NCBI RefSeq assembly: GCF_004117075.1 | Contig: NZ_CP026721.1 | Location: 620,001 to 684,000, forward strand | DNA from: Fervidobacterium changbaicum | Lineage (GTDB): Bacteria > Thermotogota > Thermotogae > Thermotogales > Fervidobacteriaceae | Direction: 5' to 3' | DNA: 64,000 nt | In this document: positions 18,765 through 26,837 of the stretch, piece by piece | Position numbering within the stretch: position 1 is the stretch's first letter | How the letters are laid out: every line of letters starts with the position of its first letter | Notes under the pieces: model-generated | Databases searched by the model: none | The model's input: the letters and a program-made list of their open reading frames with translations, nothing else | What the model was told of the DNA's origin: nothing | Made by a program: the position numbers and the translations under genes

Positions 18765-19869
18765 TCAGGTAATTAAACGATATAGCTACCTTCGCAACAC
18801 CGGACACGTTCAATTCTATTTCGGCATAGTCAGATGCTTGTTTAACTATGGTACCTGATGAAATGGTAAGATTAGCAATACCTCTTGCCTGTATAACTAT
18901 CTTCGCAATGCCATTTCCTTTCAAGTTTAAATCCCCGGTTATATAAATCCTTCCGCCAGCTTTTGTCAGTTTAGTAAGCGTCCAAGAATGGAAAACTTGC
19001 CAGCTCTTTGAGACAAAGATGTTTCCCTCTTTGTTCAGATCCGGCATCTGTGTGTATCCAATAGGAACTGTGTAGCCTAAGATGTTGCCGTAAACGTACA
19101 ATTCTCCGGAAGGCAGTTCTTCGCCTGTTTTCAATTCGACAACGTAATCAGCTGGCTGCCAGTCGTAGCTGTAACTGTAATTCAATGTGATCCTGTTGAC
19201 ATCTCTTCTGACAACTTTAATAACCTTGTTTCTGATATTGATGCCCTTGTCCAAGCCTTCCATGTTTCCCAAGATAAAGATCTTCCTACCCGCTGCAGAG
19301 GTCTCCACTGCCTCAACCGATTGCGCCACTGCCATCTTGCTGAAAGCGACTCTGCTTTCTTCGGGGGCTGTCGAAAGAATTACGTAAGCATTCTCCACAG
19401 GTGCTCTTAACTCGAAGAATTGTTCAAGCATGTCACCTTTCAAACTGTAGTAAATCCTGTAAAAGCCGGGGATTCTGAAAAGTACATCTGCCTTTTCGCT
19501 AAGTTTAAGAACATTTTGCACCTTTCCTTTTTCAAGCACTTTTGCAAGTCCGAAAGGTGTGTTTGCGAAGACCTCCCCGGTTTCAGAAACGAGGTAGTTC
19601 TCAGTTATTGTGTATGTACCAAGTGGTAAAGTTGATGGCAATTCGTACTTTGTGTCTGTTTTTTTGGACTCAACGTACCATCTGGATGCCGATACCTGAA
19701 GCACCTGCCAATCTTGTGGGACAACGAAACCGTCGTCAACGTTTTTGATCAACCAACCGTAGTTGTTAAATAGTACAAGTATGTTAGCAAACGCAGTGGC
19801 TGAAAAGATGATCGACAGAGCGACGAAAAATCCGAGTATCTTCACAAACAACAAAATTGTTCGGGACAT
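18757..19869 (-). CDS. Secreted beta-rich hypothetical protein
   Basis: 370 residues with a clear N-terminal signal peptide (LLFVKILGFFVALSIIFSAT, then AFAN as cleavage context). The mature part is rich in alternating hydrophobic residues and Tyr/Gly, suggesting beta-sandwich folds: ILVLFNNYGWLIKNVDDGFV, YDWQPADYVVELKTGEELPS, GELYVYGNILGYTVPIGYTQ and WQVFHSWTLTKLTKAGGRIY. The LPSGELYVYG ... VSKSWQV arrangement is loosely like DUF4139 proteins, but I would not assign it. It is the intact member of a tandem pair. ATG 19869 has AAGAGGTGG upstream. Likely periplasmic or surface exposed. Confidence 0.8.
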   Translation of the reverse strand: MSRTILLFVKILGFFVALSIIFSATAFANILVLFNNYGWLIKNVDDGFVVPQDWQVLQVSASRWYVESKKTDTKYELPSTLPLGTYTITENYLVSETGEVFANTPFGLAKVLEKGKVQNVLKLSEKADVLFRIPGFYRIYYSLKGDMLEQFFELRAPVENAYVILSTAPEESRVAFSKMAVAQSVEAVETSAAGRKIFILGNMEGLDKGINIRNKVIKVVRRDVNRITLNYSYSYDWQPADYVVELKTGEELPSGELYVYGNILGYTVPIGYTQMPDLNKEGNIFVSKSWQVFHSWTLTKLTKAGGRIYITGDLNLKGNGIAKIVIQARGIANLTISSGTIVKQASDYAEIELNVSGVAKVAISFNYLIE

Positions 19870-19968
19870 ACCGAACCACCTCTTTTGTTTTTGATGGATT
19901 CCAACCTAACCTGTACCCTAGTTAATAATTAATTGGTTCACTTACGCAAACATACGATGTCCAATAAC

Positions 19969-20682
19969 TCAGCGAGTTGCCAATTTGAGCAGTGTAAAGT
20001 CAGAGTAAACCAGCATTCCAAAGCTAATTACAACCAGTATTAAAAGCAGAGTCGCTAACGTTTTCCAAAATCTCTCCGCTCGGTACGATGAGTAAACAGG
20101 AATTGCATATCCAAGAAGCATGCCCGTTAACAACCCACCTATGTGTGCCGCGTTGTTTATACCTGAACCTGGGATAAATCCCAGTGCGATGTTTATTATT
20201 ATCATTGGAAGCAGTGCGCTACCTGTTATGGGCTTTAAAAAGAAAGGTGTATCTTTCCTAAAACCCGATGCAAAGAGTGCGCCGACTAATCCAAATATCG
20301 CACCGCTGGCACCTACTGACAGAGAGTCGTGATAGAAATAGTGAGTCGCAACGTTACCTGCGATGCCTGTTATAATAAAATAGGAGAGGAAACGGTACGA
20401 ACCGTAAATCCCCTCCGCGTAGCTTCCAAGTATGTATAAAGCGTACATATTAAATGCCAAATGCAGAAATCCACCATGCATGAACATCGCAGTTACGATT
20501 CTCCACCATTCACCTTGGTCAACAAAAGGGCCATACTGCGCACCGAAAAGCAAGTAAGCGGTATCACCTACTCTGTAAAACGTTTGAGCCACGTAGAATG
20601 CAAGTAAAATCAGCGAATCAATCAATATTATGTACATGTAAAACTGCCTTCGCGACGCTATATTATCCAAAAATCTGAACAT
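19969..20682 (-). CDS. Rhomboid-family intramembrane serine protease
   Basis: 237 residues with about six membrane segments plus a C-terminal one. Motifs: WWRIVTAMFMHGGFLHLAFN (the HGGFLHL..N loop), the nucleophile Ser in SVGASGAIFGLVGALFASGF, and the catalytic His in NNAAHIGGLLTGMLLGY. All catalytic residues are intact, so it is probably active, cleaving membrane-protein helices. ATG 20682 follows GGAGGTATGGG. It sits after ybaB with a 42-nt gap, and 99 nt separate it from the secreted tandem proteins; it is not known whether those are substrates. Confidence 0.93.
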   Translation of the reverse strand: MFRFLDNIASRRQFYMYIILIDSLILLAFYVAQTFYRVGDTAYLLFGAQYGPFVDQGEWWRIVTAMFMHGGFLHLAFNMYALYILGSYAEGIYGSYRFLSYFIITGIAGNVATHYFYHDSLSVGASGAIFGLVGALFASGFRKDTPFFLKPITGSALLPMIIINIALGFIPGSGINNAAHIGGLLTGMLLGYAIPVYSSYRAERFWKTLATLLLILVVISFGMLVYSDFTLLKLATR

Positions 20683-20724
20683 CCCATACCTCCGTACGAT
20701 TTAGTAAAATTTGCCAAGGAAGAA

Positions 20725-21087
20725 CTAACCAAGTGGATTATACTTCGCAATTATTTCGTTTGTTTTTTCTTCTCTGATATTTTCTACTTTTTGCCATATC
20801 TCATTCATAGCCGTTTTCAGCATATCGTTGAACATCTCCAAGTCTTCGAGTAAGTCCTTTTCGTAAATGATATCTCGTATCTGCCTGTCGCATGTTGCCA
20901 CTACCTTAAGTGCTCCTCCTCCAACTTCCACTTCCACTTGCTCTTGTGCGAACGATTCTTCGAGGCTTTTAAGTTCTTCCTCCATCTTCATCTGCAACCT
21001 TTGCAATTCCGCAAAGTTCTTAGGTAGTCCAGGAGTTCCACTTGCCCCACCGAGGTTTCTTCCGCCAAAACTTTTCAACTTTTTCAT
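20725..21087 (-). CDS. YbaB/EbfC-family nucleoid-associated protein
   Basis: A 120-residue member of the YbaB/EbfC DNA-binding family. Core: LPKNFAELQRLQMKMEEELK coiled-coil entry, EEVEVEVGGGALKVVATCDR-like beta segment (here VEVEVGGGALKVVATCDRQI), then DLLEDLEMFNDMLKTAMNEI. The N-terminus has an extra Gly-rich MKKLKSFGGRNLGGASGTPG. The start is placed at ATG 21087 because AAAGGAGG lies 9 nt upstream; the longer ORF to 21120 would place that SD inside the gene. No recR or dnaX gene, the usual neighbours, is present. Confidence 0.9.
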   Translation of the reverse strand: MKKLKSFGGRNLGGASGTPGLPKNFAELQRLQMKMEEELKSLEESFAQEQVEVEVGGGALKVVATCDRQIRDIIYEKDLLEDLEMFNDMLKTAMNEIWQKVENIREEKTNEIIAKYNPLG

Positions 21088-21123
21088 CTGAGTACTCCTC
21101 CTTTTACTGTTAATTTCCAAAAA

Positions 21124-22164
21124 TTACCTATCGGCTATTTCGTAAATTTTGAAGTTATCGGTTCTCAAAAGTTGCTTTTTCGGAGTTACCAAAAGCACCT
21201 CCGCACCGTATTTTGGGAAGACCGTTCGAGTAAACAACCACCTATCTTCACCAAGTACGAATGCAGCTGTTGAAAATGCGTCTGCAATGACGGGATCATT
21301 TGAGATCACAGTTGCGCTAACTGCCTTGTTTGCAGGATAACCTGTTCTCGGATCAAGAATGTGGTGGTATCTGACGTTGTCAACTATGAAGAATCTCTCG
21401 TAATCACCGCTTGTGGCTACGGAACCTTCGCTTAAATATACTATGTCTATGTTCTCACCAGGTTGCCCGCGTGGATCTCTTACACCTATAACCCACTTTG
21501 TTCTGTTGTACTTCGGACCAAGGATCATGATCTGACCGCCGGTTTCTATGAACCCATGGCACGACTTATCAAATTCTTTCGCGATTTGATAAGCCCTCTT
21601 CAGAGCGTATCCCTTTAGCATCCCACCGAGGTCTATCCAGGCACCGTTTGTCCTGATTTTCTTATTCACATAGTCAATTGCTACCTTCTGGTAACCTGAT
21701 TTTGAAGCAGCTTCTGCGATCTCACTAGCACTAGGGATGTTGAATATTCCATTCGCCTGCCTTTCTGTAAATTTGCTGAATCCCCAAAGGTCTATGAGGC
21801 GTCCTAATGCAGGGTCAAAGGCACCTTCCGTATCCCGCGCAATCTTTAGAGCCAAGTCTATCACAGACAAAGTTTCATCGTCGACCTCTACCCAGTCTTC
21901 TGAATGGTTCAGCTTGTAGAGAACGGATGCTTTATCGTACGGATCGAACTTTTTCTCGAGCCGTTTCATTTCAGCAAAAATGGCTTTAGCGATGGTTGAA
22001 GGATTCACCCTGGAAGAAATCTTCATTCTGACGTACGTTCCGAATATGTAATCCTCAAAATCCGAGTACTGGCCCGTCTTTCCGGAGACAAAGAGTAAAT
22101 AAATAGCGGCGATAACTATGAAGAAAACAATTACCGAAAATACAACAATCTTGTTGAGTATCAT
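21124..22164 (-). CDS. apbE: FAD:protein FMN transferase ApbE
   Basis: ApbE attaches FMN covalently to Thr/Ser of membrane redox subunits such as RnfG/RnfD or NqrC. About 346 residues. N-terminal membrane anchor (IVVFSVIVFFIVIAAIYLLF) without an obvious lipobox. Catalytic-region landmarks: FDPALGRLIDLWGFSKF, WIDLGGMLKGYALKRAYQIA, GFIETGGQIMILGPK, VIGVRDPRG and YHHILDPRTGYPANKAVSAT, with the metal-site SNDPVIADAFSTAAFVLG at the C-terminus. Start ATG 22164 overlaps the upstream stop as ATGA. It forms a pair with the radical SAM gene; its flavoprotein substrate is not in the window. Confidence 0.93.
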   Translation of the reverse strand: MILNKIVVFSVIVFFIVIAAIYLLFVSGKTGQYSDFEDYIFGTYVRMKISSRVNPSTIAKAIFAEMKRLEKKFDPYDKASVLYKLNHSEDWVEVDDETLSVIDLALKIARDTEGAFDPALGRLIDLWGFSKFTERQANGIFNIPSASEIAEAASKSGYQKVAIDYVNKKIRTNGAWIDLGGMLKGYALKRAYQIAKEFDKSCHGFIETGGQIMILGPKYNRTKWVIGVRDPRGQPGENIDIVYLSEGSVATSGDYERFFIVDNVRYHHILDPRTGYPANKAVSATVISNDPVIADAFSTAAFVLGEDRWLFTRTVFPKYGAEVLLVTPKKQLLRTDNFKIYEIADR

Positions 22165-23201
22165 AATTTCTTTAGGATCTGGTTGTTGCACACCTTGCAC
22201 CGCCCTTCCTCATCCAAATTTACGATTCGCACATCGTAACCTCTTCTAATTATAACAACATTTCCGCACTTTGGACAATATGTACTTTCATACCGTTCAT
22301 CCCAAACATTGCCTAAATAGACATAGTTCAAATATTTTCTCGCAAGTTTGTAAGCTTCTAATAGAAAATCTACTTTTGTAGCAGGCACGCTGTATCTGTA
22401 AGCAGGATGGTAGCGCGAAAGGTGTAGAGGGATGTCTTTGGATATCTCTGCTAACGCCTTAAATTCCTCTTCAAGTTCATCCAACTTATCGTTACCACCG
22501 GGAACAACGAGTGTGGTCACTTCCACATGAACACCTGCCTTGTAAGCTTTTTCAATGGTCCTCAAAACATGCTCATACCTTCCACCACATACTTTTTGAT
22601 AGAACTCGTTGTTAAATGCCTTAAGGTCAATATTCATCGCATCGATGTAGGGAATTAGTTCGTCAAATGGTTCATCGTTTATATAGCCATTTGTGACAAG
22701 TACATTCTTAAGATTCCTAACTTTTGCCAACTTCGCTGCGTCGTACACAAATTCATACCACACTATCGGTTCACTGTAGGTGTACGCAATGCCTAAATTT
22801 CCTTCATGCATGTACTCAAGAGCTATATCAACCAAGTCGTCTGGTGTAATTCTTTTCACGTACGGTGGTCTTTGTTGCGAAATCTCCCAGTTTTGGCAAA
22901 ATTGACATTTGAAGTTACAGCCCCAAGTGCCAACAGATATTATCGAACTTCCCGGATAGAAATGAAAGAGTGGCTTTTTCTCTATCGGATCAAGTGCTAT
23001 GGAACTTATCTCTCCGTAATTCATCGTGTATAATCTTCCGCCTATGTTTCTCCTAACCTTGCAGACGCCAACGCCATTTTCTTTTATCACGCAGTTGTGA
23101 GGACAAAGCCCGCACTGGACTGTATTGTCACCAAGTTGTTTGTAAAACAATGCCTCTTTCAACTTTATGAACTCTTCCATGCTATCTTCGGGCTTACTCA
23201 T
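22161..23201 (-). CDS. amrS: AmmeMemoRadiSam-system radical SAM enzyme
   Basis: Radical SAM protein of the AmmeMemoRadiSam (AMMECR1-Memo-RadicalSAM) group, also described as PflA-like. About 346 residues. An N-terminal Cys motif CGLCPHNCVIKENGVGVCKV binds metal. The SAM cluster is GTWGCNFKCQFCQNWEISQQ (CxxxCxxC), and the C-terminus carries a zinc-ribbon-like CPKCGN ... CKVC pair. The partner AMMECR1 and Memo proteins are not encoded in the window. I chose ATG 23201, with GGTGG 8 nt upstream, over ATG 23222, which abuts the dnaE stop and lacks an SD. It is coupled to apbE. Confidence 0.88.
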   Translation of the reverse strand: MSKPEDSMEEFIKLKEALFYKQLGDNTVQCGLCPHNCVIKENGVGVCKVRRNIGGRLYTMNYGEISSIALDPIEKKPLFHFYPGSSIISVGTWGCNFKCQFCQNWEISQQRPPYVKRITPDDLVDIALEYMHEGNLGIAYTYSEPIVWYEFVYDAAKLAKVRNLKNVLVTNGYINDEPFDELIPYIDAMNIDLKAFNNEFYQKVCGGRYEHVLRTIEKAYKAGVHVEVTTLVVPGGNDKLDELEEEFKALAEISKDIPLHLSRYHPAYRYSVPATKVDFLLEAYKLARKYLNYVYLGNVWDERYESTYCPKCGNVVIIRRGYDVRIVNLDEEGRCKVCNNQILKKL

Positions 23202-23222
23202 TTCACCCACCACCTTCTGCAT

Positions 23223-25838
23223 TTATGCATTTACACTTCTATCTACTTCTTTAACAAACAACGTTTTAAAAGAGTTTTTGATTGGTCTGGCGTTCTGTAT
23301 TACTTCTTTGCTTGGTAAAACTATCCTTTCGTAACCTCTGCCAGATGTGGACTTTGAAATCTCGCTTTTCAGAGGCTCTTCATCGAGCACGTAGTCGACC
23401 CTCAGCTTACCCAGTTCGTAGGTGTTCGGATAAATCAGTGTGTACTCACCGTCAGGCATGTGCGCTTTAAAGACACTTTTCCCGTCGGTTCCAAAACCCG
23501 CCTTTACGGTAACATGAACACCAAGTGGTAATTCTAAAGCATAAGCAAGTGAATATGGAGCTAAGAAGTTTTCAGCTTTCGTAGGGATAGTGAACGCTAT
23601 TTTCAATATATCGTATTCCATCTGTGTGCGTTCCCAGTCATCTTCTGTCTTTACTTCCTCTTTTTGCAAAACTTTTCCGAAAAGTTTGCTACCGATTTTA
23701 ACAACCTCCGGATTTATTCCGCTCCTCAAAGAGCGCAACTTCTGAATAGCCTTCCTCCTACTTTCGAACAATCCGTCGAACGCACCAATTTTGATGAGCA
23801 CCTCGACTGTTGAAAGTGAGAGTCCGGATTTCTCCACAAATTCCTCAAACGATTCGAAGGTCTGGGATTGTAAGTTTCTTGATTTTTCCAAAGACATACC
23901 GGGAACAACGTAGAGTGGTAGCGTGTATATATGCTCTCGAAGCTGTTTGTTCTTTCTATCAACTATCGCTCCAATGTTCAGTTTCGGCGGACTAACGGTG
24001 TATCCAAGAGCTTGCAGATTGTAAACTGCAGTAGGAAGAATTGTTGTGTCGTACTTTAAATAGACATCGTAGAAGAGCGTCGGATAGTTGACTTTGAAGT
24101 AGGCCATGAAATATGTGATGTGTGCATAAGCAACCGCATGCGATTTGTTGAACGCGTATTCTCCAAGAGTGAGAATTACCCTTGAAAGTTCCTTACCCTC
24201 ACTACCGTAAAGTTCCGTCAGCTTCCTTGTAAGCATTTCATAGGTTTCTTTGACCTTCCCCATGTCCTTTTTAGCTATAGCCTTTCGCAGTTCATCTGCT
24301 TGAACACTCGTCAGACCTGCTAACTCCATTGCGATTTTCATTACCTGTTCTTGATAAATCGGGAAACCGTAAGTCTCTTTCAGCTGTGGGATGTTGAACT
24401 TGAACGTTTTGTGCAATTTTAATTGCCTTATTTCTTTGGTGATACCCGCCTTTATAGGTCCAGGTCTGTTAAGCGATATTGCCATTACGAGCTCTTCAAA
24501 TGTCGCTGGTTTCAAATCGCGAACTACTTGTTTGGCTATAAAACTATCGAGCTGGAAGATGTTGTCTGTGAAGCCAGCGGAAATGTACTTGTAGGTCTTC
24601 TTTCCTTCTTCCGAGTTCTGGAGTTCAAGCAACATCTGGTAAAAAAGATCAGGATTAACATTCAGAATCCTTGTTAGATGTGGATTTTGTGCTATCTTTT
24701 TCGATTCCTTTGATTCTTCCCTCAGTTCTTTTAATACAGTTAACGTCTTTAAACCAAGGATGTCGAATTTTGTGTACCCAAGCTTTTCCAAGTCTTTCAT
24801 ATCCCACTCTATCGTTTCTGTACCGGGAACGAGGGGAACTTTCAACGGTGTGGTCGAAATTATAACGCCCGCTGCATGTGTCGTTCTCTGAACAGGGATA
24901 TCGGAAAGATAATCCGCCAAGGGACCGTACTGTTTTAGTATCTTTTCAGGCATTGTGGCGAAGGCACTAATGTTGTAAACATTCCCGAACTCGTTTCTCA
25001 GAACGTTTATCAATCTCTGGCGTTGAATATCTTCAACATCAAGGTCGATATCCGGATAATCTCTCCTGCCTTCGTTCAAAAACCTCTCGAAAAGTAGTCC
25101 AAATTTCGCAGGGTCTACCTTTGTGATTCCAAGCCTGTAAGCAAGTAAACTACCAACAACACTTCCCCTTCCAGGGCCAATCTCTACACCATTCCGCTTG
25201 GCTATGTCCACTATACGCTTTACTGTGTGAAAATAACTCTCAAACTTGAACTTCTTAACGAGCTCAATTTCGTGCTTCAACCTTGCATAATACTCTTTCT
25301 CATTTTCCAAAAGTTTTGGAAAGAAATCCTCCGAACCATGGTACAAAGTCTGAGAACTCCGCAAATCGTAGGTGAAATTTCCATTGGTTTTTAACTCAAA
25401 TCCTTTGAAATAGCTTGCAGTGGCTATGGTTTCTGGGGATTTCCCAAAGTATTGAACCATCGCTTGAAAGTACTCTTTTTGTCCCGGCAAATAGTAAATT
25501 GGAGGATGAGATATGGATTCGAATTCTTGGTTTAAAAGCTCTTCAATTCTCGCTGATTGTGTCTGTGATTTGGCATACCTGTTGTAGATGATAAACATCC
25601 TGCCCAATTCGTTTGAATCTTTTGCGATGTAGGTCTTATCACCGACTCTGAGTCCTATTATTGCCCGTACTCTATAGTTTTTCGCTGTCTCCAAAAACTT
25701 AACGATTCCGGAGAACGTTGTATCAGAAAGCACGACCTGGCTAACCCCGTTTTCCAGGCACCATCGGAAAAGTTCTTCGAATTTTATTACTGAACCCTCG
25801 AACGAATAAGGTGAAGCAACACAGATAGTGATAATCAA
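23223..25838 (-). CDS. dnaE: DNA polymerase III alpha subunit, short DnaE type
   Basis: Family C DNA polymerase of 871 residues, much shorter than E. coli DnaE (about 1160) and like the short Thermotoga form I recall. Catalytic region: IGPGRGSVVGSLLAYRLGIT (about 221-240), DYPDIDLDVEDIQRQRLINV with the metal-binding Asp pair (about 260-280), FDILGLKTLTVL, and SLNRPGPIKAGI. Palm-to-fingers motifs FAYAFNKSHAVAY-like (GEYAFNKSHAVAYAHITYFM) are present. The N-terminal PHP domain is degenerate: SPYSFEGS replaces the metal-binding HxH. The C-terminal OB/tau-binding parts look trimmed. The TTG start lies almost on the SD (GAGGTGG), so the true start could be one or two codons away. Confidence 0.9.
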   Translation of the reverse strand: MIITICVASPYSFEGSVIKFEELFRWCLENGVSQVVLSDTTFSGIVKFLETAKNYRVRAIIGLRVGDKTYIAKDSNELGRMFIIYNRYAKSQTQSARIEELLNQEFESISHPPIYYLPGQKEYFQAMVQYFGKSPETIATASYFKGFELKTNGNFTYDLRSSQTLYHGSEDFFPKLLENEKEYYARLKHEIELVKKFKFESYFHTVKRIVDIAKRNGVEIGPGRGSVVGSLLAYRLGITKVDPAKFGLLFERFLNEGRRDYPDIDLDVEDIQRQRLINVLRNEFGNVYNISAFATMPEKILKQYGPLADYLSDIPVQRTTHAAGVIISTTPLKVPLVPGTETIEWDMKDLEKLGYTKFDILGLKTLTVLKELREESKESKKIAQNPHLTRILNVNPDLFYQMLLELQNSEEGKKTYKYISAGFTDNIFQLDSFIAKQVVRDLKPATFEELVMAISLNRPGPIKAGITKEIRQLKLHKTFKFNIPQLKETYGFPIYQEQVMKIAMELAGLTSVQADELRKAIAKKDMGKVKETYEMLTRKLTELYGSEGKELSRVILTLGEYAFNKSHAVAYAHITYFMAYFKVNYPTLFYDVYLKYDTTILPTAVYNLQALGYTVSPPKLNIGAIVDRKNKQLREHIYTLPLYVVPGMSLEKSRNLQSQTFESFEEFVEKSGLSLSTVEVLIKIGAFDGLFESRRKAIQKLRSLRSGINPEVVKIGSKLFGKVLQKEEVKTEDDWERTQMEYDILKIAFTIPTKAENFLAPYSLAYALELPLGVHVTVKAGFGTDGKSVFKAHMPDGEYTLIYPNTYELGKLRVDYVLDEEPLKSEISKSTSGRGYERIVLPSKEVIQNARPIKNSFKTLFVKEVDRSVNA

Positions 25839-25856
25839 CCACCTCAGAACATGAGT

Positions 25857-26519
25857 TTAATATTCCGTATTGGCAGAGGCATTTAAGATTTCTTCTCTTA
25901 ACTGTGCCAGCCTTGGATTTCTGAAAACTCCGTATCCCATTACCAATATATCGACACCTATCTTGACAAGTTCCACGGCATTCTCGTTACCTACTCCTCC
26001 ATCAACCGCTATCTTGAATTGGTAACTTTTGTGCTTTCTGATGTCACTCAACCTCTTTATCTTTTCTATCATCGTTGGTATGAACTTTTGGCCGGAAAAT
26101 CCTGGATTGACTGTCATTACTAGTATTCCGTCCACGTAGGGCAATATCTCTTCGAGTGTGGACAATGGAGTTGCTGGGTTAATCGCAACGAAGGCTTCCG
26201 CTCCCAAAGATTTTATATACTCAACGGTTCTATGCAAGTGATAACACACTTCCTGATGGACTGTGACCCTTGTTGCTCCTTTTTCTACGAAACCTTTGAT
26301 GAGATCTGTAGGATTTGTGACCATAAGGTGTGCATCGATAGGAAGATTCGTAAATGTTCTCAATGCTTCTATCATAGGAAATCCGAACGTCAAATTCGGA
26401 ACGAAATGTCCGTCCATGACATCGAGGTGTATCTCGTCAATCATGTTCTCAACCCTTTTAACCTCTTCGCTAAGACTTGCCAAATTGGCAGCAAGAATCG
26501 AAGCACTTATGATAGCCAT
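25857..26519 (-). CDS. rpe: Ribulose-phosphate 3-epimerase
   Basis: Interconverts ribulose-5-P and xylulose-5-P in the pentose phosphate pathway. 220 residues, standard length. Signatures: SASILAANLASLSEEVKRVE, IDEIHLDVMDGHFVPNLTFG (metal-binding His and Asp), IDAHLMVTNPTDLIKGFVEK, VLVMTVNPGFSGQKFIPTMI, and FKIAVDGGVGNENAVELVKI. ATG 26519 has AAAGGAGG upstream. It is downstream of a candidate minus-strand promoter at 26646-26651 and upstream of dnaE by 18 nt, so it heads the rpe-dnaE-amrS-apbE-ybaB group. Confidence 0.96.
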   Translation of the reverse strand: MAIISASILAANLASLSEEVKRVENMIDEIHLDVMDGHFVPNLTFGFPMIEALRTFTNLPIDAHLMVTNPTDLIKGFVEKGATRVTVHQEVCYHLHRTVEYIKSLGAEAFVAINPATPLSTLEEILPYVDGILVMTVNPGFSGQKFIPTMIEKIKRLSDIRKHKSYQFKIAVDGGVGNENAVELVKIGVDILVMGYGVFRNPRLAQLREEILNASANTEY

Positions 26520-26645
26520 AATTTATCCTCCTTTTTCGACATTTACTCACATTAAGTTTCCTAAATCTAAATTGAACTTTTACGATACACATTGGCAAAG
26601 AAGAAACTCATATTTTAATAGAAATCTTTTCTCTTTTCTGATATA

Positions 26646-26651
26646 ATTATA
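26646..26651 (-). promoter_or_regulatory. Candidate -10 box for rpe and downstream genes
   Basis: Minus-strand TATAAT (context GTGTATAATTATATC), about 127 nt upstream of rpe. The -35 (TTTGTA, about 17 nt upstream) is weak. A plus-strand TATAAT overlaps the same palindromic A/T stretch at 26642-26647. Confidence 0.4.
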
Positions 26652-26684
26652 CACGTGGAAACTAAAAATACAAATATGCTGCGA

Positions 26685-26810
26685 GGTCAACCACCCACCA
26701 CTTAAGTGGCGGGTTTGAGAAAGTCTTGGTTGACCAGCCTGAGCAAAGGCCAACGGTTGGCAATTAAGATAAGAACAAGCTATTCTATGTTTCACACGAC
26801 TGAAGTCGCA
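26685..26810 (-). ncRNA. Orphan omega-RNA-like element / IS200-IS605 right-end remnant
   Basis: A structured stretch between rpe and phoH. Read on the minus strand it has, in order: a hairpin CGACT-TC-AGTCG (26808-26797), a hairpin GCCAA-CCG-TTGGC (26761-26749), and an outer 8-bp stem GGTCAACC (26735-26728) with GGTTGACC (26692-26685). That stem encloses a hairpin ACCCGCCACTT / AAGTGGTGGGT (26714-26693). The inner stem is fully paired (one G-U) only on the minus strand; the plus strand would have an A-C mismatch, so the RNA is probably minus-strand. This layout resembles the 3' scaffold RNA of TnpB elements, but no tnpB remains. Alternatives: a REP-like palindrome or a lineage-specific RNA. 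Confidence 0.55.
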
Positions 26811-26837
26811 TACCTCTAAATTGAGGAAGGTGAAGAT

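Noticed and set aside
26580-26795. 71-residue ORF on the minus strand overlapping the structured element upstream of phoH
   Set aside because: Its reading frame runs through the hairpins of the omega-RNA-like element; composition is that of a translated structured RNA, and no SD precedes it.
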